DNA of 64,000 bases, taken from Piezodorus guildinii. Lineage: Eukaryota > Arthropoda > Insecta > Hemiptera > Pentatomidae. The stretch covers positions 148,666,939 through 148,730,938 of the forward strand of contig CM041292.1 of NCBI GenBank assembly GCA_023052935.1, given 5' to 3'. Position numbers and translations under genes: made by a program. Under the pieces are notes generated by a model. It saw only the letters and a program-made list of their open reading frames with translations, did no database searches and was not told the origin of the DNA. Positions 11,430 through 22,738 of the stretch are shown in pieces (the stretch's first letter is position 1; each line of letters opens with the position of its first letter).

Positions 11430-12959
11430 TTTAAGTATTAATTCAGAATATCTTTATAAAAAAATAATATGAAACCTCTAATTTTATTACGGTATTTACT
11501 TTATCTTAAACTTTATTCTTTTGAAATAAATATATATTTAAGGCTAAATTATACGCAAGTTTATACAGCAAACAGTTGCAAAAGCAAATATGGTTGAAAG
11601 GTGTAAAATAAAATGTTAATGCCTTATTTATTACTTTAAAGCGAGATAGCATTTACAATACCGTGCTAACGAGCTAGAAATACACCTTTCAAGTGGTTAT
11701 ATACTTCAGTACTATAGCTATATTCTAACTAAAAACTTGTAAAAAAAAAAAAAAATAATAATAAAATCTGAATATTTAGCTCTGTTAATTGAGTTTCATT
11801 TAAATCGAATTATATTGTTAATGATAAAGAATATGTAAAACTATATGATAAATAAGTATATACGTTACAACCCATGTTATTCATTATACACAAATATTGC
11901 TAGTTTCCATTAACAACATGGTTGTCTTCAAACAGAAAAGAAAAAAAATAAATAGTGGTTGAAGCAATTAAACGCATTCATATTATAAAGTGAGTTCAAG
12001 GAATAAATATAAAATTTCCTCCCACAAATAAGATGCCAAGAAAAAACAAATATGCTAAAATACTAAAATATATAAAATTCTCATAAAACTAAACTGATCT
12101 ACTCTTAATATTTTTGTTTTCCATATCTAATAATTTAGAACCTTACTCTGCAACTCCACTATAGGTAAGTAAATTTCGATCGTTAAACCTAAATTATCTA
12201 TCAGTATCAATTTTAAATACAGTTGTACAAACGAAAGACAACATGAAAGAACGAGGCAAAAGTCACTTTGAGTTTTTTAAATGAACAGAAAGAAAAGGTG
12301 CATTTTCTCACTCTTTATGATGCGTTAAAAAACCTATTTATAGTTTTACGATAATTATAAAACTTAATTGATAAATGATTTTTCTTTACCAAGTGATTCC
12401 CTTATCTCAAAGTTTTTGCGTTGGAATCCTTCTACGTTGCGAAAAAAAAAACTCTTTATTTCTTTCTATTTTACTTCAAATAATCCTGAAACACTTACAT
12501 TTAATGGTTCACTTATTTGAGCCAAACATTTATATGCACTTGAAATCACCCTCAATCACCACATTATTTACTTAGATTTCTATGATTAAAATAGGTGTGT
12601 ACTCATGACGTTTACAAAACACCGTTCACGTCTATCACCGTTTTAGTTTACAATATCTCCATCTATAAAAATATTTTTTTAAATTATCATTATAAAACAT
12701 TGTCCAATATAGGCATTACTACATGAAACGTTATCCGGTATTTTTCGGGCTTTCTATAATAATAATTAAAACCGTTTTTTGGCGGAAAAAGGCAGTTTTG
12801 TGATTAATTAATTTTATTACGAATAAAAAAAAATGAAATTTCATTGCATGCATGTCTCGTGTGCACTAAACATTGCAATTTTCAGACTTTGTAATTATAG
12901 CACTATAAGCCTATCGGAATGAAGATACGTTTGTTATAGATACTGATAGTGGTGGAAGG
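11430..12959. other. AT-rich intergenic stretch
   Basis: No gene recognised. The 66-codon plus-strand frame at 12375 looks random. The base composition rises in G+C only after about 12950. Confidence 0.5.
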
Positions 12960-12974
12960 TTATCCATGACGGTC

Positions 12975-13340
12975 TCATCTCACCTGGTGGACGACCTGCT
13001 GACGGAACGGGAGTACGTCCGCTTCGGGTCACTTTCCGATATCGTGACCGTTGTTGCAAGTGACACAGCTTCTCCATTCTCGGCTATTTCAAAAAGTCTC
13101 TTCTCTTCGGGCATGTGTGGTCAAATAGAACCATCATCCACTCTGCTCCACATTGCGATGATAACTGCCGATGGAGGGGATAGACCCATCACAACCTGCC
13201 TCTTTGTTATCCTCCACTTCCTCTCAGGGCGAGAGAGTACGCCCATATTTTCTATATTGCCGATCATTGAGGTAGCGATAAGGCGAGTAAGTGAAACTGT
13301 CGACGCAGAAAGTGATAGCACCTTTACTTTGTGCATATTC
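12975..13340 (-). pseudogene. Possible exon or decayed coding block, unknown product
   Basis: A 0.37-kb patch clearly richer in G+C than its surroundings. The minus-strand frame from 13336 reads through SRPERKWRITKRQVV and WSRVDDGSI. It meets one TGA (near 13120, where a TGG tryptophan would differ by one base) and goes on in the same frame as PHMPEEKRLFEIAENGEAVS and SESDPKRTYSRSVSRSSTR. It ends at CACCAG followed by GTGAGA, a good splice-donor match (about 12983). The plus strand is also open for 135 codons over the same bases (12966-13373), so strand choice is uncertain. I prefer minus because of its charged composition and the donor site. I do not recognise the protein. It could be a host exon with a disabling mutation or a captured gene fragment. 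Confidence 0.4.
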
Positions 13341-13576
13341 CCTTACTTTACTATAAATAATTTGCTTGACTGAGCGGTTTCGCAAATAAAAATTATTAAG
13401 CAGTGTACAAGAAAAAATACATACAACAGTTAAAAGATTCAAATTTTAAGAAATACTTGGAAAATGAATGCCACTAATCAATATACAACTAAATAATACA
13501 CATTTACAGAATTATGAAGGACCCAACAGTCATCAACATTATATTTCCATATATTTATTTAAACAAGAAAAAAAAA

Positions 13577-13912
13577 TCTGGTGCGCGCAACACACGACTT
13601 TCACTTACCTCCGTTGTTAAAATAAATTTAAGAATATTTAAATACATTTAGATATGAAAATAAATTGTTAAAGAATTAATTAAAAGAATTTCAATAGAAA
13701 CATGTGTTTTGTTAGATAATCTATTATATTTTTATCTGCAACAATAAGTTAGTTTTATCGGCTTCTCGTAACCCTCCATCAGCTTTTACAATTCCGTGTA
13801 TTATAAAATAGTTTTTCTAAAATGTTTAGCTTTCCAACGGTATATTACACATCTATATTAGTATTCTTATGTCCAAAAAAAAACAAACGAAAATTGCATA
13901 CAATTTTTTTTT
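13577..13912 (+). repeat. REP-A copy 5 (5' third only)
   Basis: It begins TCTGGTGCGCGCAACACACG with ACTTTCACTTACCTCCGTTG and follows the family to the 'aaaattgcata' segment. It is cut off at a poly-T run near 13905, where an unrelated G+C-richer sequence begins. Confidence 0.8.
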
Positions 13913-13914
13913 TT

Positions 13915-14490
13915 TGAACTTGTCTCGATCCCGGAGTGAGGGTGGAATATTAATGCCAGAGTTAAAAGTCACCCTTTCCTCCCTGCTTCGAGATGCCAAC
14001 TCGTAATTATTTTATCGCCTCCAACTTCGGTTAACAGGTGGCTGAGCGTGGTTAGTACTTCTATGGATGACTACCAAACGTGAAAAGCCACGAAATCCGA
14101 GGTTTTGCGGTTACCCTCCTCGTGTATGTGAGATTCTTTAGCTCAATAAAGGTGACTCTCATCGGCCCTACCGTTTAATTGGGCATCGCAATTTGATCGT
14201 CCAAGATTCGTAGACGTTTGGCTATAGTCAATGAAATGCAGGTCTCCATGTGCCTGCTGATCCCGAATTTTCATAATCTGAGCATATATACCGATTATTC
14301 ACATTCATGAAGAAGGGCACCGCTGAATTGGACTAAAAGAAGATATGGGTCGCTTCTCCAACACCATAGGAACAATTGTTCATGGGAACGGAATGTTTGG
14401 GGAATCTATAAAGATTATGTGTACCTTGGAAAGAGATAAATGACTATAAGAATATTACATCGTGTTGTCTAAGATTTTCATAGTCTTTGC
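13915..14490 (+). repeat. Possible SINE-like or unidentified insertion
   Basis: It replaces the rest of REP-A copy 5 right after a T run. It is richer in G+C than its surroundings, has no long frame, and has a weak B-box-like stretch (CTCGATCCCGG near 13926). No second copy is visible in the window, so the call as a mobile insertion rests on its abrupt junction only. Confidence 0.3.
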
Positions 14491-14758
14491 AAAAGTACTT
14501 TTATACCAGCAAAAAAAAGGAGACTGACATTCAGTACGCAAATCTCTTTTATTAAATATGAGAAAAACATGAATACGATATAATATGATTTGTTTGTAAA
14601 TATTTCAAACTGTCTAAATTAAAATCAGCTATATGACATAGATGATTCACAATAAATGAATAAATATTCTATTTTGGTCAATGCAGCAGCGAGATTTGTT
14701 TAGAGATAATAATGGTGTGAGATGTGTTTGTGCATTATGGACTTCAAATATAATATAT

Positions 14759-14797
<39 letters not shown>

Positions 14798-16609
14798 ATA
14801 TATATATAATATATTATATATAATAAATATTACAAGCTTTTTGATGGATATAGGATAGAGAAGGAGCCGTGCTAAAATTATAGAATTATATTTGTCATTC
14901 AAACTCAAAAGAGAAATTGAAATCCGTAGATCGAATTATATCGAAATTTTTATCAGCCATAAGAAAAACAGCTCTAGACACCTTGACCTCTAAGCGGTTC
15001 ATTTAATATTATCGTCAAAACGAAAAACTGATAATATATTTATTTCGTATTGTTATCGGCTATATGTATCTTTAAAACAGAAATGTTCCATACTATATTC
15101 ATCACCTCTGAACCAAAATTTGGTTCATGATAAATGAAGTAAGTCATGATACTGATACTGTTCAATCATAACCATAAAATTGGCAATTTTTAACATTTTG
15201 AAAATAATGAGCTTGAAAGACAAATGTTACTTAGCATAAGTATCCCAGAGGGGTACTCTGCAACTTAATGGTGCATCAATAACATTCTAATTCCACCTTT
15301 TTTACTTCTTGAAGCTCGGCCTCTGACTCCGACTCGTCTTAGCTCCTGCATGAACGTCTGAAGCATACGTATATATTCGTTTTTTTAGTATTTAGAGAGT
15401 TATTGCCTTAAAGTGATTGGATTAAGTGTATAAGAAAATGTTTTGTGCAACCACTGTTTTATTACACTACAATAATACGTCCGTCCGTTGAATAACAGTG
15501 CACTAAGCTCCTAGACTATCATTGGCACATAATATTTTTTCACGGTAGTCCACTCTTACTCTCAATTTCATAAAAGAGGGATGTAACCTAATTATAGCCG
15601 TCTTGAGTAAGGTGGACTAACATAACATAGAAGATAAACCGTTCAATTTACGATTACATACCTATACGTCAATGGGTTAATATCCATGTTAATCAAGGGA
15701 GTTCGTTGACAGATTTTTTTATTTTTTGTTTCAGTAAATAATTCTGAAATGTATAAAAATCAGAGGAAAATAAGAAGATGAATAGACGTTCAGAAGGTTT
15801 TGGCTTTTGCATAGATCCCAAACAAATCAAGAGAACACATCATTCTACTATGCGATGAAGAATTTTCAATCTGGTTTCTCATATAAAATCCTCATTTCTA
15901 ATTATGATACCCTGTCATTAAATGACTAACGCGCTATTTATAAAAACATGAGAGCTCTCACTAATCACCGGTGGAGATCCCGTTGTCTTTAAACAGTAAA
16001 TTTCATATTTCAGAAAAATATTTTAAGAAACACGACAAAAATCGATTAAAAAATCAACCTTTAAAGTTAATGAAGATTAGTGGTCTCAAATAATAGATCA
16101 GGAGATGCCTAAAAAAAAATTTGTAATTGTTTTTATAATAGGATTTATATCATAACAATTTTTGATGAATGAGCACTAAGAAAGAGTCGAATTTTCAGAA
16201 AAAATAGTTAATTAAGTAATATCGCTATTTAGTTTTGGAATTGATTAATTAATAGAATCTCTTGATTACATTACATAGGCGTATATTACAATCGTGGTCA
16301 TAGAAACTGCATCATTCAATAAAAAAAATTTTTTTTTTCCAAAATTAAACATAACCGCATGTTTTAAAAATATTCTGACTATACAAAAAATAATATTATA
16401 TATTGAAAATCGAAGAAAAGCAAATAAAAATCAATGGGTGAACTCTAAATAATGCCATATATTTATTGAAATAAAAATTAAATTACCAATTTTACATCTA
16501 AAAATAGAAAGTTTCAACAATTCATCGATTTTAATTAAACGGTTTTTAGTGTTTTATTTAATTAAAGATTATCTGGAAATATGCATCCTCTGTATGCAGA
16601 AAAAAAATT
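14491..16609. other. AT-rich intergenic stretch with (TA)n
   Basis: Mostly featureless, with a (TA)n tract at 14750-14826. On the minus strand near 15375-15300 a CTTCAG acceptor-like site is followed by a short G+C-richer open segment, which may be a terminal exon, but I cannot support a product. Confidence 0.5.
14750..14826. repeat. (TA)n microsatellite
   Basis: An imperfect TA tract with ATAATA interruptions. Confidence 0.9.
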
Positions 16610-16950
16610 ATAATTTTGTAAGTAATAAAATAATAATTTTTTTCATTTATTTTGTTTTTTATTTTTATTTAGATATAATAAAGTCATAAGTTTTACAGTT
16701 ATCTACGTTTGTGTAATTATTGAAACGAAAATTTCGTCTAGAGATATAACAATATAGATCATGCTGCGCCATCTGTGGAGTAATATTTGAAATACAGTCA
16801 GCAACGGTCAAATTAATGAAATATTTTTATTTTTCAAATAATTTGAATTTCCAGTAATTATATATCGTGTCTGATTTTGTTATTATTAATCTAAAGTAAT
16901 TTTATTAAATAAAACACAGCCAAATATATTAAAAATGTATTTTGTTTTAC
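16610..16950 (+). repeat. Left arm of a long inverted repeat (IR-D)
   Basis: It pairs, reverse-complemented, with 18390-18725. Best-matching landmarks are GATATAACAATATAGATCAT, CATGCTGCGCCATCTGTGG (16760-16780) and 'aaacacagccaaatatattaaaaatgtattttgtttt' (16911-16947). Flanks diverge beyond these limits. Non-coding. This is either a dispersed repeat present twice in opposite orientation or the two arms of one larger element. Confidence 0.75.
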
Positions 16951-17260
16951 TTTGATCATTTTACTAATTTATGATTGAAACATAATAATTTATTAAATGA
17001 TATGACATTTTTCTGAACGGAAATGCTTCATATGAGTTTATTAATTTGGCAAAAAAAATATATATTACGTGATAAGAATAATGTTTCCATTATAGAAAAA
17101 TATCAGAAATTTAAGCAATTGAAATAATTTCAAATAGGATCTATCAAATCTTGTGCATTCAACGTATTTAATAATAATTTAATAGCATACAGTTAGTAAT
17201 CACGCAACAGTTTCGTATAATAATTATGGCATTAAGTTTGTAAAAATTTATTTATTTATG

Positions 17261-17279
17261 TATATATTATATATATATA

Positions 17280-17330
<51 letters not shown>
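17261..17330. repeat. (TA)n microsatellite
   Basis: A TA tract inside the inverted-repeat loop. Confidence 0.95.
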
Positions 17331-17332
<2 letters not shown>

Positions 17333-17989
17333 AATAAATACGTTAACTAAGTAAGAAAATACAATAATATAATAATAAAATATTTTATTTTAGAACAAAT
17401 ATTTTATTCTTCATTAAACGCATTTCGATCAGTTCAGGATAAGTTATAAAATTAAAAGAAGTGTTCAATGGTTTGATTTCGTCAAAGTTTAAAACTCTTT
17501 TAAAGAACATTAAATGCCTTAACTTTTCGATATAAACACAAGACTTTTGATTATATATTTTTCATAAATAATAAAAAAATTTATAAAATTAATAAATGTG
17601 ATTATTAAGAATGTCCATTAAATTTAAATAGAATCATTTTAGAAAGTAATGTGCTAAATATAATATAGTAATATTTATTATATTTAGCATATTAATATTT
17701 CATTAGGATAGGTATAATAAAATTTAAACAGCTGAGTACCCATTGAGAATCAGCACGTAATGATGTGGCTGACGTAGTAAATGTAGAACAGAGGAACTCA
17801 GGTCCGTGGAGGTCAATCGCGTATGCTTCCGCCGTAACTTTATTTTCTCTTTTTAGTTCGGTTAATTAATTTACTTACTTTTTTTACAGTATCCAAATGT
17901 CAATTGACTCTTATAATAAGGCATTAAATAAAAGTAAAAACAAATCTTATTTTCATCACAAAACATAAGTCCCTTTTATAAATATACAT

Positions 17990-18037
17990 ATACATATATA
18001 TATACTCTTATATATATATGTGTGTGTGTGTGTGTGT
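17990..18037. repeat. (TA)n/(TG)n compound microsatellite
   Basis: Short TA runs followed by about ten TG units, directly before a jockey 3' end. Confidence 0.9.
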
Positions 18038-18306
18038 TTTAATATTTATTTATTGGAATTTACAACTGTATAATAAGTAATAAAACAAGTAAATTTGAAT
18101 AAAATATAACAAGGCATGAAAAACATGTAGAGAAGCTTCCTAATGGAAGCACTCTAAAAATATTCTAAACTAGAAGGTCCCAGGTCCATCTCCTTTTCAG
18201 ACGCCTCGGAGGATTGTCAGGAATTGAAGAGGAAGAAAGGATTGAAACGAAAGGATTAGGGTGGGAATGGAGTTTATCATGGAAGGATTGATACCTCGTT
18301 CGGGCC
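18038..18306 (-). mobile_element. LINE-3 (jockey clade) 3'-end fragment
   Basis: The minus strand reads through the extreme C-terminus and 3' UTR of the jockey copy at 60129-61423. It has 'gacaatcctccgaggcgtctgaaaag', a 'gtgcttccattaggaagcttctctac' segment and the final 'ttgtaaattccaataaataaa'. It is 5'-truncated and encodes nothing useful. Confidence 0.75.
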
Positions 18307-18327
18307 AAATATAAATTTAAGATTTTA

Positions 18328-18730
18328 CTATTACTTTCACTAACCTATGTATGAAATATAGTACATTTCATGTAAGTTAATAATCAAAACAAAATACATT
18401 TTTAATATATTTGGCTGTGTTTTATTTAATAAAATTATTTTAGATTAATAATAACAAAATTAGACACGATATATAATTACTAGAAATTAAAATTATTTGA
18501 AAAATAAAAAATATTTTATTAATTTGACCTTTGATAACTGTAACTTCAAACATTATTCCACAGATGGCGCAGCATGATCTATATTGTTATATCTCAAAGA
18601 GAAAATTTCGTTTTAGTAATTAAACAAAACTAGTAAATTGTTGAACTTTTTAATTAATCATTTCTTAATAATTAATATCGAAAACAATTGATAAATTATT
18701 ATTTTATTTTATTACAAAGTTATAACAAGT
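18328..18730 (-). repeat. Right arm of IR-D, ending in a REP-A-like terminus
   Basis: The reverse complement of 16610-16950. Its distal end (18328-18362) reads, on the minus strand, TTTCATACATAGGTTAGTG followed by AAAGTA, the same 3' terminus as REP-A. The arm may therefore be a different subfamily that shares the REP-A right end. It abuts REP-A copy 6 at 18733. Confidence 0.65.
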
Positions 18731-18732
18731 TT

Positions 18733-19541
18733 TACTTTCACTCACCTATATATATATAAGTTTTAGGGTTCCCTCAGTCTAAATAACCAAGTCCCGCTAT
18801 ATGATCTGTATGTCTGTGTATTCGTGCCCGTGTGTGATAAGTATAGAAAAAACGCTAAGTCGTACGAAACTGAAATTTCATATTTAAGACATAAAATACG
18901 CCCGAGATGGTACAGAAACATTTTTTTCGAATTCGACTGAACAGAAGAGTCACCTTTTTACCATTTTCGGAAAAACCGCGATAACGATTTTGATTAAACT
19001 CGCTATACCGATGTAAAATTTGATGGTCTTTGATATCCTGTAGGTTTATTCTGATTGAAATAGTCTGACAGGGATAACTGGCGATATATTTCGTTTAAAA
19101 CACCTTTTATTTTCTAGTTTAAGAAAAATGACACATATCATCTTATTAAAAACGGCTAAATATAAAGGTTAAACGAATTTGATTACCAATTAAAGGAGTA
19201 AAAAGCAAAAATATGTTTTTAATGTAATTTTTGTTTTTTTGAACCTAAGAACAGCAACATAAATGTATAATATACCGTAGGAAAGCTAAGGAGTTAGAAA
19301 GAATATTATCTTATATACAAAGTTGTGAAAGTGATAAATATTGCATAAAATTGTACCTAATAATTATAAGTAACAATTTGATATTGCTTTATTATTTAAA
19401 CTAAATCATAAGTTTCCAATGAAACTGAATAAACTTTTTATTTAAATTCACTTGAAACGTTTTTCAATTTGAGTTTATTCAATAGTTCATTGAGTTTATT
19501 TTATAGCCTAGGTAAGAGAAAGTCTTGTGTTGTAATTTAGA
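18733..19541 (-). repeat. REP-A copy 6, near full length
   Basis: The minus strand ends at 18733 with TATAGGTGAGTGAAAGTA. The 3' half (18760-19130) matches the family closely. The 5' end is degenerate: near 19505-19541 CCTAGGTAAGAGAAAGTC and TTGTGTTG stand where other copies have CGGAGGTAAGTGAAAGTC and GTGTGTTG. About 0.81 kb. Confidence 0.75.
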
Positions 19542-19559
19542 TAAAATAATATTTAAAAT

Positions 19560-20394
19560 TATTATCTATAATTCTGAGACACAAGTTGCATTTTCGAAGA
19601 TTCAGGAGGACCTGGATAGAATCAGCGCCTGGGGAAATCTGAATAAACTCAAGCTAAATGCCATGAAGACGCAAGCAATAGTAATAGGTTCCAATTCCCT
19701 TATCAAATCTAATTCCAAATTTCCAAATCAAATCCTTAATAATTACCCAATTACGTTCAGTTCCAGTGTAAAAAACCTAGGTATCACCATCGACCAATCC
19801 CTCTCCTGGAAACCCCATATTGCCCAAATCTCCCGAAAAACAATAAGTACCCTTAAATTTTTCCATCGCTCCCGTCATCTCCTTCCCTTATCCACTCGTA
19901 AGCTCCTCGTATCCTCACTCATTTTCCCCCACTTTGACTATTGTTGTGCGGTGTATGACGGCCTCCCTGCTGTGCTTGAGGACAGACTAAAGCGCATTAT
20001 GAACATTTCCTTAAGATTTGTCTTCGGTACTTCAGGGAGGTCTCATGTCACCCACTTATACGGTGAATTAAAGTGGCTCCTCCCCTCAACCCGCAGACAA
20101 TATTTCCTTGGATCATTCCTCTACCAAACTATTAACTCCCAGCATCCTTCCTACATCCACAGTCTCCTTCAATTTAAATCCTCAATCCACTGTCTTGAAA
20201 CCAGATCGCGACATTCTGACCTTAACCTTCCTACCCACAGAACCAAAACTTTTGATCGCTCCTTCATTGTTCGCTCTACTACACTCTGGAATTCTCTACC
20301 AATCCATATCCGCCATTTTGCCTCTTTATCCTCATTCAAATCCCAACTTTTCCTATACCTCCTGTCATGCCAAATAGACGATCAGCAAACGTGA
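19560..20394 (+). pseudogene. Reverse transcriptase C-terminal fragment of LINE-1
   Basis: An open frame of roughly 275 element-derived codons covering the thumb and C-terminal region of a CR1/Jockey-group reverse transcriptase. Visible motifs are IQEDLDRISAWGNLNKLKLN, KTQAIVIGSNSL, SSVKNLGITIDQSLSWKPHI, LLVSSLIFPHFDYCC, RSHVTHLYGELKWLLP, RRQYFLGSFLYQ and the terminal QIDDQQT before TGA/TAG-rich UTR. The fingers, palm and YADD box are absent, so it cannot polymerise. It aligns by motif with residues in the last third of the 43.06-45.63-kb ORF. The codons before about 19573 belong to flanking DNA, so the apparent start codon at 19525 is not a real start. Confidence 0.85.
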
Positions 20395-20746
20395 TATGTC
20401 AATTCTATCTAGAAATCTACATTGAATGAATGAAGATTACTGTCTACCGCTCAAATTTTAATTTGCTTATGTTTAACGAGTATTTTATTTTCTCAGAAGA
20501 TAAAGTTTAGAAGATATATGTATATATATATTTTTTTTTTATTAGTTTCTTTTTTTTTTTGTTTCTTATGTATAGTATTTTTCCTCATTGTAAATAATTG
20601 TAATTTTAATGTAATCATCGTAAATAATAATTAATCATGTTTTTTTTTTTGTATGTTGCCAGACATAGTATATATTCAAATTGTACATACTGTTATTCTT
20701 AGGGGACCTAGTCCCAGAATAAAATTGTTTTTCTATTCTATTCTGT
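19573..20746 (+). mobile_element. LINE-1 family copy, 5'-truncated
   Basis: It starts just downstream of where the RT catalytic YADD box would be and runs to a 3' UTR ending CTAGTCCCAGAATAAAATTG plus a (TTCTA)n tail (20731-20750). A possible 8-bp target duplication TCTATAAT lies at 19565-19572 and 20747-20754, although the right copy overlaps the TTCTA tail units. The insertion lies about 30 bases from the end of REP-A copy 6. Confidence 0.85.
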
Positions 20747-20754
20747 TCTATAAT

Positions 20755-21330
20755 AATTACTTAAATATCTGAGGAATTTTTTCAACTATTATTGACTTTG
20801 ATGAATTTTTATGATTGATATTATTTTTTTTTCAAATACTTCGAATATTGTCGTTGAGTATTCGGATTTATTAATTTAACGATTACAATACTTTCCTTTT
20901 TAGATCGAAATTAAGTAATTTTTTTAACAATTCATTTCAGCATGGCTGTTTTTTTCTATATTTGTTTGTTTACTCACTTAATGTCGATAAGATGACGGCT
21001 GGAATCAGTGCTTGGCCTTTTTGTGTGCAAAAAAATGAAAGAAAAGAAATTCGAAACATTTATGTATAGTAACCTTAAGTTTTAATAGAAAAGATCTGAA
21101 ACTTGATATAAATTGTTCATTATCTTTCCTTTAATAACTAAATTTTCGCAATTTTCCGCATCAGAATTTTTAAGGAGGAGTGGTAATTTGATCTTTTTAT
21201 TCGTAATTTAAAAATATCGCAAATCCTTATTATGTTAATTGCAAATGCTATAATTATCAAAAACAAAGAACTTTAAAAATTCTATAATTATGATTTCATA
21301 GCACATAAGAATGGATAATAAGATATTCGA
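20755..21330. other. AT-rich intergenic stretch
   Basis: No gene, repeat or element recognised. Confidence 0.5.
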
Positions 21331-21523
21331 GGGATAAAGTTCAAGGTTTCTTCACTTTCAGTAAAAATACTCAAAAAAACATGAAATTGAGGTGCTCAAG
21401 ATCAAAATTTATTCATTAATAAAATATTAAGCAGCCATTTCAAATTTAATTTTGATCTTCGTCACCTCAATTTCATGGTGTTAAGAGCATTTTTGGGAAA
21501 CCTTTAATTAAGTTTATCCCGGA
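21331..21523. repeat. Imperfect inverted repeat, fold-back MITE-like
   Basis: Arms 21331-21408 and 21450-21523 are imperfect reverse complements. Both outer ends carry GGGATAAA / TTTATCCC, and the inner part shares ATGAAATTGAGGTG and GATCAAAATT. The loop is about 41 bases. About 193 bp in all. No clear target duplication, no coding. Confidence 0.7.
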
Positions 21524-21869
21524 AACATTTACGTAACAATTCATCAGAGCGAAAAACTTTAATCCAACACTATTATAGTACTTAAAATAATTTATAAATG
21601 TGCACCTTCAACTTTCAATTTAATTAAAACATTTTCTAAAATTATTAAATAACTACGTTTCACGATCTTGTATACTAAGATATACTTGTATTGTATACTA
21701 TTATCTAAACTAAAAACATAAATCAACAAAAATCAAGTCAACATTCATTAAATTTTACAGTTTTTTGAAGTAACATATTTTTCCCAAATTATTCTAATTT
21801 AAATAATTGTTCTATTTGGAATCTTATGGTTAATTTCTAAATTGTTATTATGGTATAGTTTTTTTTTTT

Positions 21870-22148
21870 TTATTGTAAGTTTACATTGTTTATTATATCT
21901 GTATAATGTGTACCCAGATTTTGTGTAACGGTTTTATTGTTGATTGTCCTATTATTATTTTTGGTAATGCATATTGCTTCGAGTGTTTTTCTGTTTCGGT
22001 TATTTTGTGAATTATCTAGTTTTTCAACATCTTCAAAATTAAATTCATGTGTTAATATGATGCTATGAAACGCTAGGGCTGTTGCGTAAATATTTTTTAC
22101 ATTTTTTTTGTAGGACATATTTTGTACAAAACCCTTATACGTAGACAT
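21870..22148 (-). pseudogene. Penelope-like element GIY-YIG endonuclease remnant
   Basis: A 92-codon minus-strand frame whose middle reads ALAFHSIILTHEFNFEDVEK, then NRNRKTLEAICITKN and a final GTHYTDIIN. The spacing of A..H....H.F.F..V..L......R...E...I matches the C-terminal half of the GIY-YIG endonuclease of Penelope-like retroelements, which nicks the target for reverse transcription. The GIY and YIG strands at the N-terminus are degraded (YKGF near residue 4) and no reverse transcriptase is visible upstream. It is therefore a 3' remnant. A hammerhead-like sequence lies 0.35 kb away on the opposite strand. Penelope elements are known to carry hammerhead motifs in their terminal repeats, but the opposite orientation weakens a direct link. 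Confidence 0.6.
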
Positions 22149-22517
22149 TTGATCATTTTAGGAAAAAAATTTAATTAAATAAACATATTGGAGGTTAAAT
22201 GTTTATGGGCTAAACTTTTGTTTGTAAAAATATAAAGCAACTTCCCAAAGCTAAGGGAATAAAAATAATCCAGTAATTCTTCATAGCAAAGTTCTTAAAA
22301 TTTGTTTCGTACAAAGATTTGCGATAAATATAATAATTATTGAGACATAAACGAAGATGCTTTAAAAATCAGTTTGTTATATTTCGGCCATTTCTCCCTC
22401 TAGAACCCGACGCCAAAAGTTAGGGAAATTTTATAATAGTCATTATAAAAACCATTATATGCAATTTTTAAAATATCTTTTTTTTTAATTTTCAGGTAAC
22501 TGTGGGAGACGATTAAC

Positions 22518-22573
22518 GCATGGTGGGAGAATGGAAAACCCATTCCCATCAGTTTTCCATTCTCCCACCATGC
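22518..22573. repeat. Perfect 22-bp hairpin
   Basis: Arms 22518-22539 and 22552-22573 are exact reverse complements with a 12-base loop. The right arm runs directly into the hammerhead-like core that follows. Confidence 0.9.
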
Positions 22574-22612
22574 GCCCTGATGATGACCCACAAAGGGGGT
22601 CGAAACGTTGGC
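22572..22612 (+). ncRNA. Hammerhead-ribozyme-like core
   Basis: In order: stem-I strand GCC (22574-22576), CTGATGA (22577-22583), one extra T, a stem II of GACCC/GGGTC around a short loop (22585-22601), GAAAC (22602-22606), GTT (22607-22609), and the second stem-I strand GGC (22610-22612). This is the layout of a type I hammerhead with a minimal ACGU stem III. The extra base between CTGATGA and stem II departs from the canonical core, and activity as a monomer is doubtful with so short a stem III. The downstream 'gaccgccacccgga' motif (22657-22672) resembles 33546-33560, suggesting a shared repeat family. Confidence 0.5.
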
Positions 22613-22738
22613 AAACAATAAAATAGTTGAAACTATTTAGTTGTTTCATTTAATGACCGCCACCCGGACTAATTCCTTCCAGCACTATATTAATTATGTT
22701 CGTATCGGTCTATGGAAATTTACAAATCCAGGTTAACC

